A DNA stretch of 64,000 nt, taken from the NCBI RefSeq assembly GCF_040750395.1, contig NZ_JBFLVD010000035.1:1-64000 (forward strand). The letters run 5' to 3'. Numbering within the stretch: the stretch's first letter is position 1; the number at the start of each line of letters is the position of its first letter. Position numbers and translations under genes: made by a program. Origin of the DNA: Scandinavium sp002470465 (lineage in GTDB: Bacteria > Pseudomonadota > Gammaproteobacteria > Enterobacterales > Enterobacteriaceae). A model generated the notes under the pieces. The model searched no databases and was not told where the DNA came from. It saw nothing but the letters and a program-made list of their open reading frames with translations. Positions 43,394 through 52,449 of this stretch are shown here, in pieces.

Positions 43394-44527
43394 ATGATGA
43401 AATCTCAACTGAAATTGATGCCATTATTGGTGTCTGCAATCCTGATGAGCGGTTGCACGGTTCTCCCCGGCAGCAATATGTCGACCTTCGGCAAAGATGT
43501 GATTAAGCAGCAGGATGCTGATTTTGACATCGACCGGATGGTGAATGTTTATCCGCTGACCCCGCGACTGATTGAACAACTGCGTCCGCGTCCAAACGTG
43601 GCGCAACCGAATATGTCGCTGGATCAGGAGTTAAGCAATTATCAGTACCGCGTGGGCCCCGGTGACGTGCTGAGCGTAACCGTCTGGGATCACCCGGAGC
43701 TTACCACTCCGGCGGGCCAGTACCGCAGCTCCAGCGACACCGGTAACTGGGTGCAGCCTGACGGCTCGATTTTCTATCCGTACATCGGCCGCGTGCAGGT
43801 GGCCGGGAAAACGCTCTCTGAAATCCGCAGCATGATCACGGGTCGCCTGGCGACCTACATCACCGATCCGCAGGTGGATGTGAACGTGGCGGCGTTCCGC
43901 TCGCAAAAGGCCTACGTTTCAGGCCAGGTGAATAAATCCGGGCAGCAGGCCATCACCAACGTGCCGCTGACCGTGCTGGACGCCATCAACAACGCCGGCG
44001 GCATGACCGATCTGGCCGACTGGCGCAACGTCGTGCTGACGCACAACGGTAAAGAAGAGCGCATTTCTCTGCAGGCGCTGATGCAAAACGGCGACCTCAG
44101 CCAGAACCGCCTGCTCTACCCGGGCGATATTCTCTTCGTGCCGCGCAACGACGATCTGAAGGTCTTCGTGATGGGCGAAGTGAAAAAACAGAGCACCCTC
44201 AAAATGGACTTCAGCGGTATGACGCTAACCGAGGCGCTGGGCCAGGCGGAAGGTATCGACATGACCGCCTCCAACGCCAGCGGCATCTTCGTGATCCGTC
44301 CACTGAAAAACGACAAGAGCGGCAAGATTGCTAGCGTCTATCAGCTGGATATGTCCGATGCGACGTCGCTGGTCATGGCCACCAACTTCACGCTGCAGCC
44401 GTACGACGTGGTGTACGTTACTACCGCGCCGGTCGCGCGCTGGAACAGGCTTATCAACCAACTGCTGCCAACCATCAGTGGCGTTCGCTACATGACGGAT
44501 ACGGCGAAAGATATCCATACCTGGTAA
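43394..44527 (+). CDS. wza: Polysaccharide export outer-membrane lipoprotein Wza
   Basis: A 377-residue lipoprotein (E. coli 379) that forms the octameric outer-membrane channel for colanic acid. The signal peptide ends in the lipobox LMSGC with Cys21 as the lipidated residue. The polysaccharide export domain contains YRVGPGDVLSVTVWDHPELT near residue 84, SLBB-type repeats follow (AYVSGQVNKSGQQAITNVPL, VFVMGEVKKQSTLKM), and the C-terminal amphipathic helix VARWNRLINQLLPTISGV makes the pore. Two ATG codons stand in tandem and the first is used, as in E. coli. No strong ribosome site is visible. First gene of the operon. Confidence 0.97.
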   Translation: MMKSQLKLMPLLVSAILMSGCTVLPGSNMSTFGKDVIKQQDADFDIDRMVNVYPLTPRLIEQLRPRPNVAQPNMSLDQELSNYQYRVGPGDVLSVTVWDHPELTTPAGQYRSSSDTGNWVQPDGSIFYPYIGRVQVAGKTLSEIRSMITGRLATYITDPQVDVNVAAFRSQKAYVSGQVNKSGQQAITNVPLTVLDAINNAGGMTDLADWRNVVLTHNGKEERISLQALMQNGDLSQNRLLYPGDILFVPRNDDLKVFVMGEVKKQSTLKMDFSGMTLTEALGQAEGIDMTASNASGIFVIRPLKNDKSGKIASVYQLDMSDATSLVMATNFTLQPYDVVYVTTAPVARWNRLINQLLPTISGVRYMTDTAKDIHTW

Positions 44528-44532
44528 CCCTT

Positions 44533-44976
44533 ATGTTCAACAAAATTCTGGTGGTATGCGTCGGCAATATCTGCCGCTCCCCGACGGCGGAGCGGCTGCT
44601 GAAAAATTATCTTCCGTCTCTTAGCGTCGAGTCTGCGGGCCTGGGCGCACTGGTCGGTAAAGGGGCAGATGAATCCGCCGCAAGCGTGGCAGCGGTACAC
44701 CAGATTTCCCTGGACGGGCATTGCGCCCGTCAGCTCTCCGGCAAGATGTGCCGCGAATACGATCTCATTCTGACCATGGAAAAAAGCCACATTGCCCGGC
44801 TGTGTGAGATCGCACCGGAGATGCGCGGCAAAGTGATGCTGTTTGGTCACTGGGACAATGAGCGTGAAATTCCCGACCCTTATCGCAAGAGTCGTGAAGC
44901 CTTTGAAGCGGTTTACCACTTACTCGATCAGTCTGCGCGCCAGTGGGCGCAGGCACTGAAAGTACAGCAGGGATAA
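44533..44976 (+). CDS. wzb: Low-molecular-weight protein-tyrosine phosphatase Wzb
   Basis: A 147-residue cytoplasmic phosphatase that dephosphorylates the C-terminal tyrosine tail of Wzc, allowing cycles of polymer assembly. The catalytic loop CVGNICRS (Cys9 to Arg15, CX5R) lies at the N-terminus and the general-acid aspartate in IPDPYRKSREAFE near residue 115. It sits 5 nt after wza and 2 nt before wzc. Confidence 0.96.
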   Translation: MFNKILVVCVGNICRSPTAERLLKNYLPSLSVESAGLGALVGKGADESAASVAAVHQISLDGHCARQLSGKMCREYDLILTMEKSHIARLCEIAPEMRGKVMLFGHWDNEREIPDPYRKSREAFEAVYHLLDQSARQWAQALKVQQG

Positions 44977-44978
44977 CA

Positions 44979-47141
44979 ATGACAGATAACGTAAAACAGG
45001 CGCACCCGCACGCGTCGGGCAGTGATGAAATTGATATTGGCCGCCTGGTCGGTACGGTGGTGGAGGCCAAATGGTGGGTGCTTGGCATTACCTCGCTGTT
45101 TGCCGCCGCAGCGGTGATTTATACCCTGTTCGCCACGCCTATCTACAGTGCGGATGCATTGGTGCAGATTGAGCAGGACACCAGCAGCTCGCTGGTGCAG
45201 GATTTAAATTCGGCCCTGAGCAACAAACCCCCCGCGTCCGACGCGGAGATCCAACTGATTCAGTCGCGTATGGTGCTCGGCAAAACGGTGGACGATCTGA
45301 ATCTGGATATCGCGGTCACCAAAAACACGATGCCGGTGTTTGGGGCTGGCTGGGAGCGCCTGATGGGGCGCGCGAACGAAAGCGTCAGCGTCGAAACCTT
45401 CACCGTTCCGGCGGGCATGCATGACCAGGTTTTCACTCTTGAAGTGCTCGGGCATAACCGCTACCAGCTGACCAGCGACGGCGGATTCAGCGCGCGCGGT
45501 GAAGTTGGCCAGCCGCTCAGTAAGTCGGGTGTTACCCTGCTGGTCAGCGCCATTCACGCGCAGGCGGGCGGTGAGTTTACCGTCACCAAATACTCCACGC
45601 TCGGCATGATTAACACGCTGCAAAACAACCTTTCCGTGACGGAAAACGGTAAAGACACCGGCGTCCTGAGCCTGACCTATACAGGTGAAGATAAAAACCA
45701 GATCCGCGAAATTCTCAACAGCATTGCGCAGAACTATCTGGCGCAGAACGTGGAGCGCAAATCGGAAGAGGCCTCCCGCAGCCTGAGCTTTCTCGCGAAG
45801 CAGCTGCCGGAAGTGCGCGAGCGTCTGGATTCCGCTGAAAACAAGCTCAACGCCTACCGCCAGCAGAAAGATTCTGTGGATATGTCTCTGGAAGCGAAGT
45901 CTGTTCTTGATTCGGTGGTGAACATTGATGCCCAGCTCAACCAGCTGACCTTCAGCGAAGCGGAGATTTCCAAGCTCTACACCAAAAAACATCCTGCCTA
46001 TCGCACGCTGCTGGAAAAACGCCGCACGCTGGAAGAAGAGAAGGCCAATCTGAACAAACGCATCACCGCGATGCCGGAAACCCAGCAGGAAATCGTACGC
46101 CTGACGCGCGACGTAGAGTCCGGCCAGCAGGTTTATATGCAGCTGCTGAACAAACAGCAGGAGCTGAAGATTCAGGAAGCGAGCACCGTCGGCGATGTGC
46201 GCATCGTTGACCCGGCAATCACCCAGCCGGGCGTGCTGAAGCCGAAAAAGGCGCTGATTATCCTCGGCGGCATTATTCTCGGCCTGATGTTCTCCATTCT
46301 CGGCGTGCTGCTGCGCTCGCTGTTTAACCGCGGCATTGAAAGCCCGCAGGTGCTGGAGGATAACGGCATCAACGTTTATGCCAGCATTCCGCTCTCTGAG
46401 TGGCAGAAGCAGCGCGATCAGGTCAAAACGGTTAAGGGCGTTAAGCGCTTCAAGCAGAGCCAGCTGCTGGCGGTGGGTAACCCAACGGACCTCGCGATTG
46501 AAGCGGTGCGCAGCCTGCGTACCAGCCTGCACTTTGCCATGATGCAGGCCAGCAACAACGTGTTGATGTTAACCGGGGTCAGCCCGTCAATCGGTAAAAC
46601 GTTCGTCTGCGCCAACCTGGCGGCGGTGATCAGCCAGACCGGCAAGCGTGTGCTGCTGATCGACTGCGATATGCGTAAGGGCTATACCCACGAACTGCTG
46701 GGAACGACGAATGAGAGCGGCCTGTCAGATGTGCTGGTCGGCAAAGCGGATATCGCGAACTGTGCTAAACGCACGTCCATTACTAACTTCGACCTGGTGA
46801 CCCGCGGGCAGGTGCCGCCGAATCCGTCTGAGCTGTTGATGAGCGATCGCTTCAGCGAGCTGGTGAACTGGGCGAGCAAAAACTACGACCTGGTGCTGAT
46901 CGATACGCCGCCAATCCTCGCGGTAACCGATGCCGGCATTATTGGGCGTCATGCGGGCACCACGCTGATGGTGGCTCGTTATGCGGTCAATACCCTGAAG
47001 GAAGTGGAAACCAGCCTCAGCCGCTTTGAGCAAAACGGTATTCAGGTGAAAGGCGTGATCCTCAACTCCATCTTCCGCCGGGCTACCGGCTACCAGGATT
47101 ACGGCTACTACGAGTACGAGTACAAGTCTGACAGTAAATAA
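44979..47141 (+). CDS. wzc: Tyrosine-protein kinase / chain-length regulator Wzc
   Basis: A 720-residue inner-membrane BY-kinase, the same length as E. coli Wzc. It has an N-terminal Wzz domain with TM1 about 32-52, a large periplasmic coiled coil, TM2 near 425-445 (KKALIILGGIILGLMFSI), and a cytoplasmic kinase with Walker A GVSPSIGKTFVCANLA near residue 533, Walker A' VLLIDCDMRKG and Walker B VLIDTPP. The tail YQDYGYYEYEYKSDSK is the autophosphorylated tyrosine cluster. It controls export through Wza. The ATG at 44979 follows AGCAGGG; an upstream in-frame start lies within wzb. A palindromic repeat follows. Confidence 0.97.
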   Translation: MTDNVKQAHPHASGSDEIDIGRLVGTVVEAKWWVLGITSLFAAAAVIYTLFATPIYSADALVQIEQDTSSSLVQDLNSALSNKPPASDAEIQLIQSRMVLGKTVDDLNLDIAVTKNTMPVFGAGWERLMGRANESVSVETFTVPAGMHDQVFTLEVLGHNRYQLTSDGGFSARGEVGQPLSKSGVTLLVSAIHAQAGGEFTVTKYSTLGMINTLQNNLSVTENGKDTGVLSLTYTGEDKNQIREILNSIAQNYLAQNVERKSEEASRSLSFLAKQLPEVRERLDSAENKLNAYRQQKDSVDMSLEAKSVLDSVVNIDAQLNQLTFSEAEISKLYTKKHPAYRTLLEKRRTLEEEKANLNKRITAMPETQQEIVRLTRDVESGQQVYMQLLNKQQELKIQEASTVGDVRIVDPAITQPGVLKPKKALIILGGIILGLMFSILGVLLRSLFNRGIESPQVLEDNGINVYASIPLSEWQKQRDQVKTVKGVKRFKQSQLLAVGNPTDLAIEAVRSLRTSLHFAMMQASNNVLMLTGVSPSIGKTFVCANLAAVISQTGKRVLLIDCDMRKGYTHELLGTTNESGLSDVLVGKADIANCAKRTSITNFDLVTRGQVPPNPSELLMSDRFSELVNWASKNYDLVLIDTPPILAVTDAGIIGRHAGTTLMVARYAVNTLKEVETSLSRFEQNGIQVKGVILNSIFRRATGYQDYGYYEYEYKSDSK

Positions 47142-47153
47142 CGATCCGTTTAA

Positions 47154-47243
47154 ACCCCTCTCCCTAACCCTCTCCCGAAGGGAGAGGGGACCGACCAGGC
47201 CGATTTTCTCCCTCTCCTTTCGGGAGAGGGCCGGGGAGAGGGG
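47154..47243. repeat. Palindromic CCCTCTCCC/GGGAGAGGG repeat, copy A (wzc-wcaA)
   Basis: CCCCTCTCCCTAACCCTCTC at the left end pairs with GGGAGAGGGCCGGGGAGAGG at the right, with inner hairpins (CCCTCTCCCGAAGGGAGAGG and CTCTCCTTTCGGGAGAG). It can fold as one long hairpin or two short ones. Related copies occur at 52338, 59222 and 62286. Confidence 0.85.
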
Positions 47244-47269
47244 ATATCTCAGCCTTTCAGAGGAACACA

Positions 47270-48112
47270 ATGACAACAGCAAACCCTTTGATCTCCATTT
47301 ATATGCCGACCTGGAACCGACAGCAGCTGGCCATTCGCGCCATCAAATCGGTGCTGCGCCAGGACTATCCGCACTGGGAAATGATCATTGTTGACGACTG
47401 CTCCTCTTCCTTTGAACAGCTGGAGCAGTTCGTCGCGGGACTGGACGACGCGCGTATCAGCTACGTTCGCAACGACTTTAACTCCGGCGCTTGCGCGGTG
47501 CGTAATCAGGCCATTTTGCAGGCCAGGGGCCAGTTTATTACCGGCATCGACGACGACGATGAGTGGACACCGAACCGTCTTTCGGTCTTCCTCGAGCACA
47601 AACATCAGCTGACGACACATGCCTTTTTGTACGCTAACGACTACGTCTGCGAAGGGGAAGTCTACTCCCAGCCGGCGAGCCTGCCGCTGTACCCGAAATC
47701 ACCGTTCTCCCGCAAGCTGTTCTTCAAGCGCAACATCATCGGCAATCAGGTGTTCAGCTGGGCCTGGCGCTTCAAAGAGAGCCTGTTCGATACCGAACTG
47801 AAGGCGGCGCAGGACTACGACATTTTCCTGCGTATGGTGACGGAATACGGCGAACCGTGGAAGGTGGAAGAGGCGACCCAAATTCTGCACATCAATCATG
47901 GCGAAATGCAGATAACGTCGTCGCCGAAGAAGTTCTCAGGCTACTTCCACTTCTACCGCAAGCACAAAGACAAGTTCGACCGGGCGAGCAAAAAGTATCA
48001 GCTTTTCACGCTCTACCAGATCCGCAATAAGCGCATGAACTGGCGCACACTGCTGACCTTATTGTCCGTGCGCAACGGCAAACGCCTGGCCGACGGCCTG
48101 CGGGGGAAATGA
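47270..48112 (+). CDS. wcaA: Colanic acid glycosyltransferase WcaA
   Basis: A 280-residue family 2 (GT-A fold) glycosyltransferase (E. coli 279). The nucleotide-sugar site is seen in ISIYMPTWNRQQLAIRAIKS and MIIVDDCSSSFEQL, and the metal motif in GIDDDDEWTPNRL near residue 95. No membrane segment; it acts at the cytoplasmic face on the lipid-linked repeat unit. AGAGGAA precedes the ATG. First gene of the tightly packed wcaABCD block; overlaps wcaB by 4 nt. Confidence 0.94.
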   Translation: MTTANPLISIYMPTWNRQQLAIRAIKSVLRQDYPHWEMIIVDDCSSSFEQLEQFVAGLDDARISYVRNDFNSGACAVRNQAILQARGQFITGIDDDDEWTPNRLSVFLEHKHQLTTHAFLYANDYVCEGEVYSQPASLPLYPKSPFSRKLFFKRNIIGNQVFSWAWRFKESLFDTELKAAQDYDIFLRMVTEYGEPWKVEEATQILHINHGEMQITSSPKKFSGYFHFYRKHKDKFDRASKKYQLFTLYQIRNKRMNWRTLLTLLSVRNGKRLADGLRGK

Positions 48113-48603
48113 TGTGGCTTGAAGATCTACGCGCTAACAGCTGGAGCCTGCGCCCGTGCTGTATGGTGGTCAGCTATCGCATCGCCCACTTCTGTTCGGT
48201 GTGGCGCAAGAAAAGCGTCATCAACAACCTCTGGGCTGCTCCGATCCTGCTGATGTACCGCTTTATCACCGAATGCCTGTTCGGCTACGAAATTCAGGCG
48301 GCTGCCACCATTGGTCGCCGCTTCACCATTCATCACGGCTATGCCGTCGTTATCAATAAATTCGTGGTGGCGGGCGATGATTTCACCATTCGCCACGGCG
48401 TGACGATTGGTAATCGCGGGCCGGATAGCCTGGCGTGTCCGGTTATTGGCAACGGCGTAGAGCTGGGTGCCAACGTGGTGATGATTGGTGATATCACCAT
48501 CGGCAACAACGTCACCGTTGGGGCGGGCAGCGTGGTGCTGGAGAGCGTGCCGGACAACGCGCTGGTGGTAGGTGAAAAAGCGCGGGTAAAGGTAATTAAA
48601 TGA
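48109..48603 (+). CDS. wcaB: Colanic acid acetyltransferase WcaB
   Basis: A 164-residue left-handed beta-helix acyltransferase of the serine acetyltransferase type (E. coli 162). Hexapeptide repeats run from about residue 62 (ATIGRRFTIHHGYAVVINKF) to 150 (VIGNGVELGANVVMIGDITI), with the catalytic histidine region IRHGVTIGNRG. It O-acetylates a sugar of the repeat unit. It overlaps wcaA and wcaC by 4 nt each. Confidence 0.93.
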   Translation: MMWLEDLRANSWSLRPCCMVVSYRIAHFCSVWRKKSVINNLWAAPILLMYRFITECLFGYEIQAAATIGRRFTIHHGYAVVINKFVVAGDDFTIRHGVTIGNRGPDSLACPVIGNGVELGANVVMIGDITIGNNVTVGAGSVVLESVPDNALVVGEKARVKVIK

Positions 48604-49817
48604 ATATTCTGCAATTTAACGTCCGTCTCGCGGAAGGCGGGGCGGCAGGCGTGGCGCTGGATCTGCACCAGCGGGCGCTGCAAAAGGGGCTGCCGTCGCG
48701 TTTTGTGTACGGCTATGGCAAAGGCGGCAAGAAAAGCGTCAGCCATGACGACTACCCGAACGTCATTAAACAAACGTCACGCGTGACCTCAATGGCGAAT
48801 CTGGCGCTGTTTCGCCTGTTCAATCGCGATGTGTTCGGCAACCTCAACAATCTGTACCGCACCGTAACCCGCACCGCCGGGCCGGTGGTGCTGCATTTTC
48901 ACGTGCTGCACAGCTACTGGTTGAATCTGGAAGAGGTGGTGGATTTCTGCCACAAGCTGAAAGAGCACAAGCGGGATGTGCGATTTGTCTGGACGCTGCA
49001 CGATCACTGGAGCGTGACCGGGCGCTGTGCGTTCCTCGACGGCTGTGAGGAGTGGAAAAGCGGCTGCGGAAAATGCCCGACGCTGACCAATTACCCGCCG
49101 GTAAAAATCGACCGCGCGAGCCAGCTGGTGAGCGGTAAGCGTCAGCTGTTTCGCGAGATGATCGCGCTGGGCTGTCAGTTTATCTCTCCGAGCCAGCACG
49201 TTGCCGATGCCTTTAACCGTCTGTATGGGGAAGGCCACTGCCAGATCATTAACAACGGCATTGATGTGGCGACCGAAGCGATTCTCGCCGAGCTGGCGCC
49301 ACAGAGCGTGACGGGAAGCAAACCGAAAATTGCCGTTGTTGCCCATGACCTGCGCTATGACGGAAAAACGAATCAGCAGCTGGTGCGCGACATCGTGGCG
49401 CTCGGCGATGCGGTGGAAGTGCACACCTTCGGCAAGTTTTCACCCTTTGAAGGGCGCAACGTCATTAACCACGGCTTTCTGACCAACAAGCGCCAGCTGA
49501 TGAGTGAGCTCAATCAGCTTGACGCACTGCTGTTCACCTCACGGGTTGATAACTACCCGCTGATTTTATGCGAAGCGCTCTCCATCGGCGTGCCGGTGAT
49601 CGCCACCCCAAGCGAGGCTGCGCAGGAAGTGCTGGAAAAATCCGGCGGACGGACCGTCACTGAAGAAGAAGCGCTGGCGCTGGTCACGAAGCCGAAAGCG
49701 GAGATTGCGCAGGCGATTTTTGGCACCACGCTTGAGGCGTTCCGTGACCGCAGTCGCCAGGCGTACAGCGGACAACAGATGCTGGAGGAGTATGTCTCGT
49801 TCTATCAGAATCTGTAG
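48600..49817 (+). CDS. wcaC: Colanic acid glycosyltransferase WcaC
   Basis: A 405-residue GT-B fold family 4 glycosyltransferase, the same length as E. coli WcaC. The N-terminal glycine-rich loop is RLAEGGAAGVALDLHQRA; a Cys-rich patch CAFLDGCEEWKSGCGKCPT near residue 142 is typical of this group. The nucleotide-sugar domain includes the E-x7-E region LFTSRVDNYPLILCEALSIG near residue 309. It overlaps wcaB by 4 nt and wcaD by 26 nt. Confidence 0.94.
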   Translation: MNILQFNVRLAEGGAAGVALDLHQRALQKGLPSRFVYGYGKGGKKSVSHDDYPNVIKQTSRVTSMANLALFRLFNRDVFGNLNNLYRTVTRTAGPVVLHFHVLHSYWLNLEEVVDFCHKLKEHKRDVRFVWTLHDHWSVTGRCAFLDGCEEWKSGCGKCPTLTNYPPVKIDRASQLVSGKRQLFREMIALGCQFISPSQHVADAFNRLYGEGHCQIINNGIDVATEAILAELAPQSVTGSKPKIAVVAHDLRYDGKTNQQLVRDIVALGDAVEVHTFGKFSPFEGRNVINHGFLTNKRQLMSELNQLDALLFTSRVDNYPLILCEALSIGVPVIATPSEAAQEVLEKSGGRTVTEEEALALVTKPKAEIAQAIFGTTLEAFRDRSRQAYSGQQMLEEYVSFYQNL

Positions 49818-51012
49818 CTATCTGCTGCTGCCGCTGATTTACCTGCTGGTTAACGTCAAGATTGCCCAGCTTGGTGAAAGCTTCCCTATTACCATTGTGA
49901 CCTTTTTGCCGGTGCTTTTATTGCTCTACGTTGAGCGCATCAACCTGAAAAAGCTGATGATTGCGCTGGGGGCCGGGGCCGGACTGACGCTTTTTAACTA
50001 CATTTTTGGTCAGTCGCTGGATGCCAGCAAGTATGTCACCTCGACCATGCTGTTTGTCTACATCGTCATCATTATTGGGATGGTGTGGAGTATTCGCTTC
50101 AAAACGGTTTCCCCCCACAACCATCGTAAGATTTTGCGCTTCTTTTATGTGGTGGTTGCGCTGGTGGTGATGCTGGCGGCACTGGAAATGGCGCAGATTA
50201 TCCTCAGCGGCGGCAGTAGCCTGATGGAGACGATTTCGAAATATCTGATTTACTCCAACAGCTATGTACTGAACTTTATCAAGTTCGGCGGTAAGCGAAC
50301 CACCGCGCTTTATTTCGAACCGGCATTCTTCGCTCTGGCACTAATCTCAATTTGGCTCAGCATCAAACAGTTCGGTATCAAAACGCCTAAGACCGATGCT
50401 ATGATTCTGGCAGGAATCGTTCTCTCAGGATCGTTTTCAGGGGTGATGACCTTTATCCTGTTTTATTTGCTGGAGTGGGCTTTCCAGTATCTGAATAAGG
50501 AAGCGATCAGCAAAAAGCTGCCGCTGGCAATTATTTCGCTGGCCGTATTTTTAGTGGGGCTTGTTTTTGCCTTTCCGTATATATCGGAGCGCCTTGGCGA
50601 TCTCGGAACGGAAGGGTCGTCATCGTATTATCGTATTATCGGGCCGCTGGTCATGGTGGGTTATTCATTGACCCATATCGACGGCGTTGTGCGTTTCGGA
50701 TCGCTTTATGAATATGTCGCATCATTCGGAATCTTTAACGGTGCGGACGTCGGCAAAACCATAGACAATGGTCTGTATCTGCTGATTATTTATTTTTCCT
50801 GGTTCGCCGTATTACTGACTGCCTGGTATATGTCGAAAGTGGGGAAAATGATGGTTAGCGCATTTGGTAATAACCAAAACTTTCGCGTGCAGTTGTATCT
50901 GTTTTTCCCGGTGTCGCTGTTCTTTACCGGTTCGATATTTAGCCCGGAATATGCGTTTTTAATTGTCTGTCCTTTTATTCTGCGTAAAGCACTAAAGCTC
51001 ACGGACAGCTAA
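49792..51012 (+). CDS. wcaD: Colanic acid polymerase WcaD (Wzy)
   Basis: A 406-residue inner-membrane protein (E. coli 405) with about 10-12 membrane helices, the Wzy-type polymerase that joins flipped repeat units at the periplasmic face. Long periplasmic loop residues include the conserved FGGKRTTALYFEPAFFALAL near residue 163 and GTEGSSSYYRIIGPLVMVGY near residue 274. The ATG at 49792 lies inside the wcaC 3' end with GGAGG upstream and gives MSRSIRICSYLL as in E. coli; an upstream start at 49705 adds a basic, unconserved run read from wcaC. Confidence 0.93.
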   Translation: MSRSIRICSYLLLPLIYLLVNVKIAQLGESFPITIVTFLPVLLLLYVERINLKKLMIALGAGAGLTLFNYIFGQSLDASKYVTSTMLFVYIVIIIGMVWSIRFKTVSPHNHRKILRFFYVVVALVVMLAALEMAQIILSGGSSLMETISKYLIYSNSYVLNFIKFGGKRTTALYFEPAFFALALISIWLSIKQFGIKTPKTDAMILAGIVLSGSFSGVMTFILFYLLEWAFQYLNKEAISKKLPLAIISLAVFLVGLVFAFPYISERLGDLGTEGSSSYYRIIGPLVMVGYSLTHIDGVVRFGSLYEYVASFGIFNGADVGKTIDNGLYLLIIYFSWFAVLLTAWYMSKVGKMMVSAFGNNQNFRVQLYLFFPVSLFFTGSIFSPEYAFLIVCPFILRKALKLTDS

Positions 51013-51026
51013 TAAGGAGTCAAAAC

Positions 51027-51773
51027 ATGCTGCTGAGTGTGATTACCGTTGCATTTCGAAATTATGAAGGCGTGGTGAAAACCTGGGCGTCACTGGCTCA
51101 TCTGGCACGCGATCCGGGCATAGAGTTTGAGTGGATTGTCGTCGATGGCGGCTCTGCGGATGGCACCGAGGATTTTCTAAAAAAACTCAACGGTGACTGT
51201 GGCTTACGCTATGTCAGTGAAAAGGATAACGGCATCTACGACGCCATGAACAAAGGGATAGCCATGGCGCAAGGTCAGTTCGCCATTTTCCTCAACTCTG
51301 GCGACGTGTTCCATGAAGATATTGCCGCGAGCGTGCGTCAGTTAAGGAACAAAAACGATCGGGCCATGTATATCGGTGATGCCATGCTGGATTTTGGCGA
51401 AGGTCACAAAGTGCGTCGTAGTGCGAAACATGGCTGGTATATCTACCACAGCTTGCCGGCAAGCCATCAGGCTATTTTCTTTCCGCTGAGTGGATTGCAG
51501 AAATACCCTTACGATTTGCAGTATCGGGTCTCTTCCGATTATGCGCTGGCGGCAAGAATGTATAAAGAGGGCTATGCCTTTAAACGCATCAAAGGTCTGG
51601 TGTCTGAATTTTCCATGGGTGGGGTGTCAACCTCAAATAATCTGGAATTGTGCCAGGATGCGAAGAAAGTGCAGCGCCAGATATTGCGGGTTCCGGGTTT
51701 CTGGGCAGAAATATCTTATATGCTCAGATTGCGCACGACGGGTAAAACGAAAGCCTTATATAACAAAGTCTGA
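51027..51773 (+). CDS. wcaE: Colanic acid glycosyltransferase WcaE
   Basis: A 248-residue family 2 glycosyltransferase, the same length as in E. coli. It has VITVAFRNYEGVVKTWASLA, the nucleotide-binding EWIVVDGGSADGTEDFL near residue 32, KDNGIYDAMNKGIAMAQGQF and the DxD-like FLNSGDVFHED near residue 89. AAGGAG precedes the ATG. 14 nt downstream of wcaD. Confidence 0.94.
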   Translation: MLLSVITVAFRNYEGVVKTWASLAHLARDPGIEFEWIVVDGGSADGTEDFLKKLNGDCGLRYVSEKDNGIYDAMNKGIAMAQGQFAIFLNSGDVFHEDIAASVRQLRNKNDRAMYIGDAMLDFGEGHKVRRSAKHGWYIYHSLPASHQAIFFPLSGLQKYPYDLQYRVSSDYALAARMYKEGYAFKRIKGLVSEFSMGGVSTSNNLELCQDAKKVQRQILRVPGFWAEISYMLRLRTTGKTKALYNKV

Positions 51774-51788
51774 ATATAAGGATAACGC

Positions 51789-52328
51789 ATGCAGGAATTA
51801 AAGGGTTTCTCGGTGCCAAAAGGGTTTCGGGGGGCGGGTGGTATTAAAGTTCAGCTGTGGTGGGCGGTACAGGCAACGTTATTTGCCTGGTCACCACAAA
51901 TACTGTATCGCTGGCGGGCATTTTTATTACGTCTGTTTGGCGCAAAAATCGGAAAAAACGTAGTCATTCGTCCGTCGGTAAAGATTACCTATCCGTGGAA
52001 ATTAACGCTGGGCGATTATGCCTGGGTCGGCGATGACGCGGTGTTATATACCCTGGGTGAAATCACCATCGGTGCAAATTCAGTGGTTTCCCAGAAGTGT
52101 TATTTGTGTACCGGCAGTCACGATTATATGAGCGCGCACTTTGACATTAACGCGACGCCGATTGTGATTGGCGAGAAATGCTGGCTGGCAACGGATGTGT
52201 TTGTGGCACCCGGCGTGACGATCGGTGACGGCACCGTCGTGGGCGCCCGCAGCAGCGTTTTTAAATCGCTACCGGCAAACGCGATTTGCCGTGGCAATCC
52301 CGCAGTAACGATACGCCAACGAGCGTGA
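51789..52328 (+). CDS. wcaF: Colanic acid acetyltransferase WcaF
   Basis: A 179-residue hexapeptide-repeat acetyltransferase of the NodL/LacA/CysE group (E. coli 182). An N-terminal helical part (SVPKGFRGAGGIKVQLWWAV) precedes the beta-helix: IGKNVVIRPSVKITYPWKLT, WVGDDAVLYTLGEITIG and, with the catalytic His, TGSHDYMSAHFDI near residue 113. It acetylates a fucose or other residue of the repeat unit. Last gene before a palindromic repeat and the sugar-nucleotide genes. Confidence 0.93.
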   Translation: MQELKGFSVPKGFRGAGGIKVQLWWAVQATLFAWSPQILYRWRAFLLRLFGAKIGKNVVIRPSVKITYPWKLTLGDYAWVGDDAVLYTLGEITIGANSVVSQKCYLCTGSHDYMSAHFDINATPIVIGEKCWLATDVFVAPGVTIGDGTVVGARSSVFKSLPANAICRGNPAVTIRQRA

Positions 52329-52337
52329 GTGCTTTCA

Positions 52338-52412
52338 CTCTCACCCTAACCCTCTGAGAAGAGGGGACAGTTTTCTCCCTCACCCCTTTGGGGAGAGGGC
52401 TGGGGTGAGGGG
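52338..52412. repeat. Palindromic CCCTCTCCC-family repeat, copy B (wcaF-gmd)
   Basis: CTCTCACCCTAACCCTCTGA at the left end and GAGAGGGCTGGGGTGAGGGG at the right end are complementary in large part. An inner CACCCCTTTGGGGAG hairpin lies on the right. Same family as copy A. Confidence 0.82.
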
Positions 52413-52449
52413 CAAGGGCAACCTGAACTATTTACAGAGGAAAATTATC

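Noticed and set aside
45204..46532. Minus-strand open frame of 442 codons opposite wzc
   Set aside because: It lies wholly inside wzc, has shadow-type composition and no ribosome site or domain.
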